Shown: positions 14,898 through 21,517, counted from the stretch's first letter. The stretch: DNA of 22,438 nt from DATBIS01 sp036556805 (GCA_036556805.1 DATBIS010000008.1:1-22438), one strand, 5' to 3'. Notes: generated by a model from the letters alone, not told the origin. Program-made: numbers and translations.

Positions 14898-14984
14898 GAC
14901 CGTCGAAGCCCCTCCGCTGGGATGCACCGAAGAGAGCGTAGTGCACGGCGCCGACGCGGGCGCAAGCCAAGCGTTCGCCGACGC

Positions 14985-16487
14985 TCAGGGCGCGGCGTTC
15001 ACGCAGCTCTCGGCGGGCGCGGGACCGCTTCCCGGCTCCGGCAGCTCGAACGAGCCCGTGACGAACACCGCGACCGGGTTGCCGTGCAGCGATCGCTTGG
15101 AAACCTCGACGAGCTTCAGGCTCGGGAAGTACTGCTGCACGACCTGCGCCTCTTCGAGCCGGTCGGGCTCGTACGCGATCACGGACCCATGCACGTCCGC
15201 CCCGAACGAGGCGAACGGCTGGACGCCAGGCGCCACGTTGAACCCGGCGTCGGCGAGCACGGTCTCGACGTTCGCGGCGACGCCACCGGAGTCGTGGTCG
15301 ACGACCGGCACGGCGACCTGGGCCTCGGACACCGGCGTGTCGGGTAGCTGGACGCCCACGTTCGACGGCAGCGCCTTGCGCTCCGCGATCGCACGGAAGA
15401 GCTCGCGCGCCACCGGATCCATCATGACGACGGAGATGTCGGTCGTGAACCCGGCCGGCCGGATCGTCTGCGGCGTCCCGGGGACGGCGCGGAAGTCGAC
15501 GTCGCCCGTCGAGATCCCTTTCAGCTGGCCCAGGAGGTAGATGACGTCGGCGAGCTTGAACTTGTCGTCGGTGGCGAGGTTCTGCGCGATCGGCTTGATG
15601 AGCGACGGGGCTTTCGCGATCTCGCTCGGCGTGAGCAGCCGGTTGAGCACCGATCGAAGGAACTGCTGCTGCCGGCCGATGCGCGAGAAGTCGGGGATGG
15701 CGTCGCAGGGCAGGTGCCGCGCGCGCACGTACGCGAGCGCCTGCTTCGCGTCGAGGACCTGACAGCCCGGCGTGATGTCGAGGCCCGCGTTCAGGTCCAC
15801 GATGTGGCCCGGCTCCTTGTAGTACACCTGCGTCTCACCGGTCGAGAGGATCTGCGTCAGCCACCCCGGCGTGTTCACCTGGCTCCCCGGCACGCACATC
15901 GTGACGCCGTTCAGCACCTCCACGATGTGCTGGAACCTCGCGAGGTCCACGTACAGCCAATGGTTGATGTGGATGCCGGTGAGGTCTTCCACGGTCTTCA
16001 CGACGAGCTGGGGCCCGCCGCCTCGAAGCCCGCCCTCGAACGCGGTGTTGATGCGGTTCTCGCTGCGATGCCAGATCGGCACCCAGAGGTCGCGCGGGAA
16101 CGACAGCACCGTCGCTCGCTCCTGCTCGGGGTCGGTGTGCACGAGCATGATCACGTCGGAACGGTTGGTGCCGCCGATGTCCTCGTTGCTGCCGTACGCG
16201 ACCTGCTCCTCGTGCGTGAGGCCCGCGCGCGAGTCGCTCCCGAGGATCAGGTAGTTGCAGACGTGGTCGACGCACGGGCCGTAGTCGAGCTGCGGCAGAT
16301 CCTGCCCGTTGGAATCCCGGACCTCCTGGCCGATCTTCTGGGTCGAACCCTGCGCCTGGATGAACGCGGCGTATCCGTAGCCCCCGAAGCCCCCGACCAC
16401 GAGCGACAGCACGGCGGTGGTCGCGAGGAACGCGCGCACGGCTCGGCCGTGCGCGCGCTCGCGCGGGCCTTCGCCTTCGGATGCCAT
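14985..16487 (-). CDS. LCP (LytR-CpsA-Psr) family glycopolymer transferase with LytR_C domain
   Basis: Predicted 500 residues. A short basic N-terminus (1-19), one membrane helix (about 20-42), the LCP catalytic domain (about 77-290) and a C-terminal LytR_C domain (about 400-495). Conserved LCP residues are visible: NYLILGSDSR (78-87), RSDVIML (109-115), SFPRDLWVPI (129-138), NRINTAF (144-150) and DFSRIGRQQQFL (266-277), including the arginines that grip the polyprenyl pyrophosphate. LCP enzymes transfer lipid-linked glycopolymers (teichoic acid, arabinogalactan, capsule) onto peptidoglycan outside the membrane. Position next to the export locus suggests it anchors that polymer. ATG 16487 has TACGCT 6 nt upstream and no Shine-Dalgarno, so it is probably leaderless. 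Confidence 0.92.
   Translation of the reverse strand: MASEGEGPRERAHGRAVRAFLATTAVLSLVVGGFGGYGYAAFIQAQGSTQKIGQEVRDSNGQDLPQLDYGPCVDHVCNYLILGSDSRAGLTHEEQVAYGSNEDIGGTNRSDVIMLVHTDPEQERATVLSFPRDLWVPIWHRSENRINTAFEGGLRGGGPQLVVKTVEDLTGIHINHWLYVDLARFQHIVEVLNGVTMCVPGSQVNTPGWLTQILSTGETQVYYKEPGHIVDLNAGLDITPGCQVLDAKQALAYVRARHLPCDAIPDFSRIGRQQQFLRSVLNRLLTPSEIAKAPSLIKPIAQNLATDDKFKLADVIYLLGQLKGISTGDVDFRAVPGTPQTIRPAGFTTDISVVMMDPVARELFRAIAERKALPSNVGVQLPDTPVSEAQVAVPVVDHDSGGVAANVETVLADAGFNVAPGVQPFASFGADVHGSVIAYEPDRLEEAQVVQQYFPSLKLVEVSKRSLHGNPVAVFVTGSFELPEPGSGPAPAESCVNAAP
16431..16457. repeat. Perfect 12-bp inverted repeat in the 5' part of the LCP gene
   Basis: Arms 16431-16442 and 16446-16457 with loop TCG (plus strand). 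It covers nucleotides 31-57 of the LCP coding sequence, in the Arg/Ala/His-rich stretch directly before the membrane helix. Confidence 0.75.
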
Positions 16488-16493
16488 CGGTGG

Positions 16494-16499
16494 AGCGTA
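16494..16499 (-). promoter_or_regulatory. -10 box of a leaderless LCP promoter
   Basis: TACGCT on the minus strand followed by 6 nt and then ATG (16487). This spacing puts the transcription start on the start codon itself. Confidence 0.5.
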
Positions 16500-16569
16500 C
16501 CCGCCGCGCCGCCCGCGTCGTCCCTCGATCGGATGGCGATGGTGTGGAGAGGATGTGCCCGGGTCTACC

Positions 16570-16578
16570 TGCGATAAT
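16570..16578 (+). promoter_or_regulatory. Extended -10 promoter, probably leaderless
   Basis: TGC followed by GATAAT (16573-16578), an excellent extended -10 element, 8 nt before the ATG at 16587. Divergent from the LCP promoter in a 99-bp spacer. Confidence 0.6.
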
Positions 16579-16586
16579 CCGCGCAC

Positions 16587-17456
16587 ATGTCGGCCGGATC
16601 CGTGCGCGTGGCGCTCGTCGGCGCCGTCGATCCCGAGGTGGATGAGGAGCTCGTTCGGGAGGGCTTCGCGGTTCGGCGTATGGCGGGAGTCGGCGACCTC
16701 GCGGCGAGCGACGACGAGCTGGACGCGGTCGTGCTGAAGCTCCCGGCCGAACGGCCGCTCGAGACATACTCGGTCGCGCGCAGCGCCGTCGGCGACGCGC
16801 CGATCATCGTCCTCACCGAGCCGGGGCAGGAGGCCGACGGCGCCGCCGCGGTCCGAGCGGGCGCCGAGGACCACCTCGCCGGACTCGAGCCCGTCCCCGG
16901 GCTGCTGCCGCGCGCGGTCCGCTATGCCGTGGACCAGCTCCGCATGCGCCGCGAGCTCCGTTCACTCGAGATCACCGATCCCCTCACGGGCCTCCCCAAC
17001 CTGCGCGGGCTCATCCCGGTCGCCGAACAGCTGTTCCGGATGGGCGATCGGAGCCGCCAGCCCGTGGTGCTCGTCTTCGTGCAGCTCGACGACCTCGAGG
17101 CGATCCGGGCCGAGCTCGGGCCCGCCGCTGCCGACGCGCTCCTGGTGGACGCCTCCCAGGTGATCCTCGAGGGCGTGCGCGACGCGGACTTCCCCGCGCG
17201 TGCGAGCGACGACACCTTCTGCGTGCTGCTCACCGGAGACGCCGCCGGCGCCGAGGCGACGGTCCTGTCCCGGCTGGTGGAGTCGATCGCGATGAACAAC
17301 GCACGCGCCGAACACGCGAGGCCGCTCTCGCTCTCGATCGGCAGCGCGCTCTACGACCCGGCCCAGCCGATGTCGATGGAGGCGATCATCGACACCGCGC
17401 GGGCGCGGATGGCCGAGCAACGTGCCGCGCAAGCCGACCGATCCGAGACCACGTGA
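16587..17456 (+). CDS. Degenerate receiver-GGDEF protein
   Basis: Predicted 289 residues, soluble. Residues 5-115 look like a response-regulator receiver (alternating strands and helices, IIVLTEP at 73-79), but the phospho-acceptor position in DAVVLKLP is lysine (K51) instead of aspartate. Residues 122-285 are a GGDEF domain: ITDPLTGLPNLRGL (129-142) is canonical. The signature itself reads SDDTF (207-211), and VQLDDLEAIRAELG replaces the usual metal-binding D-x-D-x-F-K-x-x-N block. Diguanylate cyclase activity is therefore unlikely. However, RDAD at 198-201 stands exactly where the RxxD inhibitory site lies, five residues before the signature, so c-di-GMP binding is possible. Start ATG 16587 with an extended -10 box 8 nt away. 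Role probably regulatory; target unknown. Confidence 0.78.
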   Translation: MSAGSVRVALVGAVDPEVDEELVREGFAVRRMAGVGDLAASDDELDAVVLKLPAERPLETYSVARSAVGDAPIIVLTEPGQEADGAAAVRAGAEDHLAGLEPVPGLLPRAVRYAVDQLRMRRELRSLEITDPLTGLPNLRGLIPVAEQLFRMGDRSRQPVVLVFVQLDDLEAIRAELGPAAADALLVDASQVILEGVRDADFPARASDDTFCVLLTGDAAGAEATVLSRLVESIAMNNARAEHARPLSLSIGSALYDPAQPMSMEAIIDTARARMAEQRAAQADRSETT

Positions 17457-17471
17457 ACTGCGAATACCGCC

Positions 17472-17489
17472 CGAGACACGACCGTCTCG
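17472..17489. repeat. Short inverted repeat upstream of the sigma factor gene
   Basis: CGAGAC (17472-17477), six-base spacer, GTCTCG (17484-17489). It lies between the GGDEF gene and the sigma factor gene. No T-tract follows, so an operator is as likely as a terminator; no factor can be named. Confidence 0.3.
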
Positions 17490-17546
17490 CCTATGGCACT
17501 CGCGATCGCCGACCGGCACCGGCAGGGGCTCCCGTGGAGCGAGCCG

Positions 17547-18125
17547 ATGACAGCGCTCGATCCGTCTGAGGCTCGGGACCGAGAGCTCGTCCTGCGGGTC
17601 TGCCGCGGCGACGAGGAGGCGTTCCGCTGGCTGTTCCGTCGCTACGCGCCCGCCGCGCGCGCGCTCGCGCAGCGGGTCGTGCGGAAGCCGCATCTCGCGG
17701 AGGAGATCGTGCAGGAGGCATTCCTTGCGTTGTGGAAGAACCCGGAGGGCTACGACCGCGACCGCGGATCCGTGCGCTCCTGGCTCATGGGGACGGTGCA
17801 CCATCGCGCCGTCGACCTCGTGCGTCGCGAGGAGGCACATCGGCGCCGCGCCGGGGAGGCCGTCCAGGACGCTCTCGGCACCGATCCGGACCCCGCGGAA
17901 CAGGTCACCGAGGAGCTGGCCCTGCCCGAGGAGCGCCGCGCGGTCCGCTCGGCGCTCGACCAGCTTCCGGCGGAACAACGACGGGTGATCGAGCTCATGT
18001 ACTTCGACGGCCTCACGCAGTCGGCGATCGCCGAGAAGCTCGCGCTCCCGCTCGGTACGGTGAAGAGCCGCACCTTGCTCGCGATGCGGCGCCTTCGCAC
18101 GACCCTCGGAGGGATGGAGCGATGA
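17547..18125 (+). CDS. ECF-family RNA polymerase sigma factor
   Basis: Predicted 192 residues. The sigma-2 domain (about 24-93) contains FRRYAPAARALAQRVV and AEEIVQEAFLALWKNPEGYD, and ends in SVRSWLMGTVHHRAVDLVRR. The sigma-4 domain (about 132-184) contains LPAEQRRVIELMYFDGLTQ and the helix-turn-helix IAEKLALPLGTVKSR. Only domains 2 and 4 are present, as expected for ECF sigma factors that read -35/-10 elements of stress or envelope genes. ATG 17547 has GGAG 7 nt upstream and is chosen; an in-frame ATG at 17493 would add 18 residues but has no ribosome-binding site. The stop overlaps the anti-sigma start (ATGA), the normal pairing that keeps both proteins in balance. Its regulon is unknown. 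Confidence 0.92.
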   Translation: MTALDPSEARDRELVLRVCRGDEEAFRWLFRRYAPAARALAQRVVRKPHLAEEIVQEAFLALWKNPEGYDRDRGSVRSWLMGTVHHRAVDLVRREEAHRRRAGEAVQDALGTDPDPAEQVTEELALPEERRAVRSALDQLPAEQRRVIELMYFDGLTQSAIAEKLALPLGTVKSRTLLAMRRLRTTLGGMER

Positions 18126-18805
18126 TGCGCGACCACTCTCTCATCGAGGAGCTCATGGCGATCGACGCCCTGGGCGGCCTGGATCCCGCCGACCGGGAGC
18201 TGCTCGCGAACGAGCGCTCGTCGCACGGCGTATGCGAGGAGTGCGCGAGGATCGAAGCCGAGTTCGCGGAAGCCGCCGGCCGGCTCGCGTTCGCGCTCGA
18301 CCCGATCGCGGTCGACGACGCCGTCGCCGACGCGATCCTTCGGAGCCCGCAGGAGACGACCGCTGCCGGACCCGGCCGCGTGGTCGACCTCGCGGCCGCT
18401 CGCGAGCATCGCGCGCTCTGGCGAACGCTCGTCTCGGTGGCGGCAGCCGTCGTCCTGGTCGCGACGATCGTGATCCTCCGCAGCCCGGGCGGCGAGGTCG
18501 CGATCCTGCGCGGGGCGGGTCCGGAACGGCTGGAGATCACCTTCTCGCCGGGCGAACCCGGTGTCTCCCTGTCCGGGAGCGGCTTCACCGATCTGCCGGC
18601 CGGGCAGACCTACGAGCTGTGGGCGATCCGTGGTGACACGCCGATCAAGGCGGCGTGCTTCGGCACGGAAGACGGCGGCGTCGACCTCGACATCGACGCG
18701 ACGATCCGGACCGGCGATCTCATGGCGGTGACGGTCGAGCCCGAGTGCGCGTCGGCGCCCAGCACGACGCCGATCATCACGGCCGACACGTCGAACCTCA
18801 CATAG
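18122..18805 (+). CDS. RskA-type membrane anti-sigma factor
   Basis: Predicted 227 residues. The cytoplasmic N-terminal domain (1-98) would clamp the sigma factor; it holds H35, C38 and C41, a zinc-finger-like H-x2-C-x2-C instead of the usual H-x3-C-x2-C. A single membrane helix follows (about 100-119). The outside domain (about 125-225) matches the RskA family: GFTDLPAGQTYELWAIRGD and DLMAVTVEPECASAPSTTPI are characteristic. Signals are normally relayed by regulated proteolysis of such proteins, freeing the sigma factor. Two consecutive ATG codons (18122 and 18125) are available; the first overlaps the sigma stop. It ends 9 bp from the convergent stress-protein gene. Confidence 0.9.
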   Translation: MMRDHSLIEELMAIDALGGLDPADRELLANERSSHGVCEECARIEAEFAEAAGRLAFALDPIAVDDAVADAILRSPQETTAAGPGRVVDLAAAREHRALWRTLVSVAAAVVLVATIVILRSPGGEVAILRGAGPERLEITFSPGEPGVSLSGSGFTDLPAGQTYELWAIRGDTPIKAACFGTEDGGVDLDIDATIRTGDLMAVTVEPECASAPSTTPIITADTSNLT

Positions 18806-18814
18806 CGTTCGCGG

Positions 18815-19228
18815 CTAGCGGACCAGCAGCACCGGGCACGGCGCGTGCGCCATGACCTTGTGCGCGACGCCGCCCACCAGCAGGCTCTGCCACTCGGTGC
18901 GACCGCGGGTGCCCATCACGATGAGCCCGGCATCCGCCTCGGATGCCATGTCGACGATCTCGCGCGGCACCTGCCCGCTCTGAACGCGGCGAGTCTCCCC
19001 GCGGGCCGAGATGCCCGCCGATTGGAGCTGTTCGACCACCCCGTCGACGTACGACCCCGTCTCGTCCTCGGCGTCGATGTCGACGTCGGTGCCGAGACGG
19101 CGGGTGAACTCGCGCACGTGCAAGACCGTGACGAACGCCGCGTACTTCGACGCGAGGTCGGCGGCGACGGGGACGGTACGCGCGCTGTGCTCCGAGCCGT
19201 CGACGGCGAGCAGGATCCGTTCGAACAC
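18815..19228 (-). CDS. Universal stress protein (UspA family)
   Basis: Predicted 137 residues, one Usp domain. ILLAVDGSEHSARTV (5-19) is the N-terminal strand and loop, and VMGTRGRTEWQSLLVGGVAHKVMAHAPCPVLLVR the C-terminal nucleotide loop. The ATP-type motif G-x2-G-x9-G-S/T is present except that the last Ser/Thr is glycine, so ATP binding is possible but not certain. Members help cells endure starvation, hypoxia or redox stress; the exact role is unknown. GTG 19228 is preceded by TAGCGT at 6 nt, pointing to a leaderless mRNA. Confidence 0.88.
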   Translation of the reverse strand: MFERILLAVDGSEHSARTVPVAADLASKYAAFVTVLHVREFTRRLGTDVDIDAEDETGSYVDGVVEQLQSAGISARGETRRVQSGQVPREIVDMASEADAGLIVMGTRGRTEWQSLLVGGVAHKVMAHAPCPVLLVR

Positions 19229-19234
19229 GCGCGT

Positions 19235-19240
19235 ACGCTA
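19235..19240 (-). promoter_or_regulatory. -10 box of a leaderless stress-protein promoter
   Basis: TAGCGT on the minus strand, 6 nt before GTG 19228, with no Shine-Dalgarno sequence in between. Confidence 0.5.
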
Positions 19241-19314
19241 TCGCATCGGCGTCTGGATCCGGGCTCTTTCCGAAGCTTGTCTTCGAGTTGGCCTGAGGTT
19301 TGCACATCGGCTCC

Positions 19315-19342
19315 TACCGTGGAGACGTCATCACGGAAGGAG
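19315..19342 (+). promoter_or_regulatory. Promoter -10 box and strong ribosome-binding site of the ApbE operon
   Basis: TACCGT (19315-19320) is a likely -10 box, though no good -35 lies 16-18 bp upstream, so an alternative sigma factor is possible. GGAAGGAG (19335-19342) is the best Shine-Dalgarno sequence in the window, 6 nt before ATG 19349. The three downstream genes of the operon start by overlap. Confidence 0.45.
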
Positions 19343-19348
19343 CAGACG

Positions 19349-19669
19349 ATGAACAAGCGCAGCGCGGTGATCGTGGCAGCCGGCCTCGTGGTTGCACTCG
19401 TGGCGGGTGGCATCGCCCTCGAGCGCGGAGTCCTGGGCCCACCCGCGACCGCTGCCGAGGCATCCGTCGACGCCGGGACCCGTCCGAAGCCGATCATCCG
19501 CACGACGGAGCGAACCGTGAAGATCCACCGAAAGGCCAAGGCCGGGAACGCGAGTGGATCGCCCACCGTGTCCTCTTCTTCGACCTCGACCGGCAGCTGG
19601 TCCGACGACGAGGGCGAGTTCGAGCACGAAGCCGAGCACGAGTCCGAGGGCGAGTTCGAAGATGACTGA
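19349..19669 (+). CDS. Small membrane-anchored protein with acidic, histidine-containing tail
   Basis: Predicted 106 residues, no family recognised. One hydrophobic helix (5-23) with a short basic N-terminus acts as a signal or anchor. A basic segment follows, IIRTTERTVKIHRKAK (49-64), then a Ser/Thr-rich linker (69-83) and a very acidic tail: 13 of the last 21 residues are Asp or Glu, with H93 and H97 and two EGEFE copies. The tail could bind cations or a basic partner outside the membrane; this is inference. It leads a four-gene overlapping operon with ApbE and a haem b protein, and overlaps the next gene by 8 nt. Start fixed by the strong GGAAGGAG site. The sequence carries no FMN-attachment motif that I can see. 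Confidence 0.75.
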   Translation: MNKRSAVIVAAGLVVALVAGGIALERGVLGPPATAAEASVDAGTRPKPIIRTTERTVKIHRKAKAGNASGSPTVSSSSTSTGSWSDDEGEFEHEAEHESEGEFEDD

Positions 19670-19967
19670 ACGACGCCCGAGATGGTCGAAGGCATGGGTG
19701 CGCGCCGTCGCGTGGATCGTCGGCGGCGCCACCTTCTTCTCGGTTGCCGGAGTTCTGGGGGCCGCGCCCAAGCCCGCCTCCTCCGCTCCGGGGAGAGAAG
19801 CGGCCGCACCTCGTCGCGTGATCGTGCGCAAGATCGTTCGCCGGATCATCATCGTCGACGCGCCGACGGCGCCCGTTGCGGCGTCCGTGCCGACCTCGAC
19901 GTCGACCCACTCGAATTCGGCGCCACCCCCTCCGCCGTCGACCTCGACGGGAGGCTCCCACCCATGA
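19662..19967 (+). CDS. Small membrane-anchored protein with basic stretch and Ser/Thr/Pro tail
   Basis: Predicted 101 residues, family not recognised. A basic N-terminus (1-14), one membrane helix (14-34), a Pro/Ala linker, then RRVIVRKIVRRIIIV (51-65), an alternating basic-hydrophobic strand, and a Ser/Thr/Pro-rich tail (69-101). The arrangement helix, basic motif, low-complexity tail parallels the preceding 106-residue protein, so the two may be distant paralogues or partners of opposite charge. The ATG at 19662 lies inside the end of the upstream gene and its TGA overlaps the ApbE start by 4 nt. Low-complexity codon use makes a non-coding reading conceivable, but the overlap pattern on both sides supports a real gene. 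Confidence 0.65.
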   Translation: MTERRPRWSKAWVRAVAWIVGGATFFSVAGVLGAAPKPASSAPGREAAAPRRVIVRKIVRRIIIVDAPTAPVAASVPTSTSTHSNSAPPPPPSTSTGGSHP

Positions 19968-20860
19968 GCACCGACGCGACGCTGCTCACGTTTCGAGCCA
20001 TGGGGACGAAGGTTGCCCTGATCGGCCCAAGCGACGCTGATCCCGACACGGCGCACATCGCCGTTGACGACGCCAGGGCGGTCTTCGACCGGGAGGAGCA
20101 GCGGTTCTCGAGGTTCCGTCCGGACAGCGAGCTCTCGCACGTGAACGCGGCTGCCGGCCGTGAGGTCGATGTCTCGGCGGGGTTCGCGTCGTTGCTCGCG
20201 AGGGCCCTGGAGGGGGCGCGGAGGACGAGAGGTCTCTTCGACCCTACCGTACTCCCGGCGCTCGTCGCGGCGGGATACGACCGCGACTTCGACGAGGTCA
20301 TCGCGGGGGCGCGGGGTGCGCTCCACCCTCCCGTTCCGTGCGGCCGCTGGCGTCACGTCCATCTCCGCGGCCGACGCCTGCGGATGCCCGAGGGGGTGGC
20401 GCTCGACCTCGGAGGCATCGCCAAGGGTTGGACCGCCGACCTCGCGGCGGCGGCGGCCGTGCGCGCGGGTCTCCCGTGGACGCTCGTCAACGCCGGAGGC
20501 GACCTCCGCATTCAAGGAGATGCACCGACGATCTCGGTCGGTGTCGAGGATCCGGGGGATCCCACGAGCGAGTGCACGCGTTTCCAGCTGTCGTCGGGGG
20601 CCCTCGCCACGTCGTCGATCATGGCCAGGTCGTGGGGTGAGGGCGTGCATCACGTCATCGACCCCCGATCCGGAACGCCGACCGATGGCAACGTCGTGCA
20701 GGCGACCATCTGGGCGCGCTCGTGCGCGGAGGCCGAGGTCTTGGCGAAGGCGGCCATCGTGGGAGGCCTTACGGCGATCGGAGAGGTTCCTTCGGCCGTC
20801 GTCATCCGCGACGGCACGCTCATCCTTCGCGCGCGGCAGATCGAGACGGTGGCGGCGTGA
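19964..20860 (+). CDS. apbE: ApbE-type FAD:protein FMN transferase
   Basis: Predicted 298 residues. ApbE cuts FAD and links FMN through a phosphoester to a Thr or Ser of an acceptor flavoprotein, using Mg2+. Seen: FRAMGT (10-15), EQRFSRFRPDSELSHVN (45-61), LFDPTV (91-96), LDLGGIAKGWTADL (147-160), VNAGGDLRIQG (175-185) and HHVIDPRSGTPT (229-240) with the metal-site acidic residues. No signal peptide or lipobox is present at the N-terminus, so the enzyme seems cytoplasmic, unlike the Salmonella lipoprotein; this also occurs in other actinobacteria. It lies between two small membrane proteins and a haem b membrane protein, which suggests the target is part of the same electron-transfer unit. 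No FMN_bind-domain acceptor is encoded in the window. Confidence 0.9.
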   Translation: MSTDATLLTFRAMGTKVALIGPSDADPDTAHIAVDDARAVFDREEQRFSRFRPDSELSHVNAAAGREVDVSAGFASLLARALEGARRTRGLFDPTVLPALVAAGYDRDFDEVIAGARGALHPPVPCGRWRHVHLRGRRLRMPEGVALDLGGIAKGWTADLAAAAAVRAGLPWTLVNAGGDLRIQGDAPTISVGVEDPGDPTSECTRFQLSSGALATSSIMARSWGEGVHHVIDPRSGTPTDGNVVQATIWARSCAEAEVLAKAAIVGGLTAIGEVPSAVVIRDGTLILRARQIETVAA

Positions 20861-21465
20861 CCACCTGGATCCTGTTGCGAGCCGCCGGCGTGGGCTCCTA
20901 CCTGATGCTGTTCCTGTCGGTCAACTGGGGACTCATCGCCACGACCTCGCTCGTCACCAAGCGCGTCTCGAAGCCCACGTCGACCTTGTTCCACCAGTTC
21001 GTCTCGACGGTCGCCTTCGTCCTCCTCGCCCTCCATCTGGGCCTGCTCCTCGTCGATCGATTCATGCCCTTCGGGCCGCTCGACCTGCTCGTTCCGGGGC
21101 GGACGACGTATCGGCCGGCGGCGGTGGGGCTCGGCGTGGTCTCGATGTACGGCACGGTCATCGTCCTGGTGTCGTCATGGATCCGGAAGAAGCTCGGGAC
21201 CAGGCTCTGGCGAGCGCTGCACCTCCTGGCCGTCCCCGCCTTCACGATGGCCCTCGCCCACGGGGTCTTCGCCGGGACCGACACGGCGCGGCCGTGGATG
21301 TGGCCGATGTATGCGGCCACCGGCCTGATCACGCTGTTCCTCGTGATCGTCCGCGGACTGACCCACGGATACCGACCGCCCCGGTCCCCTCGGCCGGCGG
21401 CCGCCGCGTCCTCGGAAACGGCCGATGCACCAAGAGAGAAGGTGTCCGCGGGAAGCTCGCCGTGA
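20857..21465 (+). CDS. Ferric reductase-like haem b membrane protein
   Basis: Predicted 202 residues with about five or six membrane helices. Two helices carry paired histidines at the spacing used for bis-haem ligation: H46 and H60, and H122 and H135. This is the pattern of the ferric reductase-like/MsrQ/NOX transmembrane domain. There is no FAD- or NAD-binding domain attached, so electrons must come from a partner; a covalently bound FMN protein made by ApbE would fit. The C-terminal 30 residues are a polar Ala/Pro/Ser tail. GTG 20857 overlaps the apbE stop (GTGA). Start and operon placement are firm; the electron donor and acceptor are not known. Confidence 0.82.
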   Translation: MTTWILLRAAGVGSYLMLFLSVNWGLIATTSLVTKRVSKPTSTLFHQFVSTVAFVLLALHLGLLLVDRFMPFGPLDLLVPGRTTYRPAAVGLGVVSMYGTVIVLVSSWIRKKLGTRLWRALHLLAVPAFTMALAHGVFAGTDTARPWMWPMYAATGLITLFLVIVRGLTHGYRPPRSPRPAAAASSETADAPREKVSAGSSP

Positions 21466-21475
21466 GCGGAGCACG

Positions 21476-21505
21476 ACAAGAGCGGGGCGTTCGCCCCGCT
21501 CTTGT
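21476..21505. terminator. Strong intrinsic terminator between convergent genes
   Basis: A perfect inverted repeat with arms 21476-21489 and 21492-21505 (14 bp, centre TT; in RNA a 13-bp stem with GUUC loop) followed by TTT in a short T-rich end. It starts 11 bp after the stop of the haem b gene and ends 13 bp before the DoxX stop, so it can end the ApbE operon and perhaps also the opposing transcript. Confidence 0.9.
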
Positions 21506-21517
21506 TTGCCCCGGACT

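Noticed and set aside
12719..14965. Very long minus-strand frame (748 codons) across the phosphoesterase and GT4 genes
   Set aside because: It is a different frame of two well-supported genes and its product is an Arg/Gly/Ala-rich sequence with no recognisable motif.
19613..19666. GA-rich repetitive stretch encoding the acidic tail, considered as a tandem DNA repeat
   Set aside because: The repetition is at the protein level (Glu/His/Phe codons) and does not form an exact DNA repeat unit.
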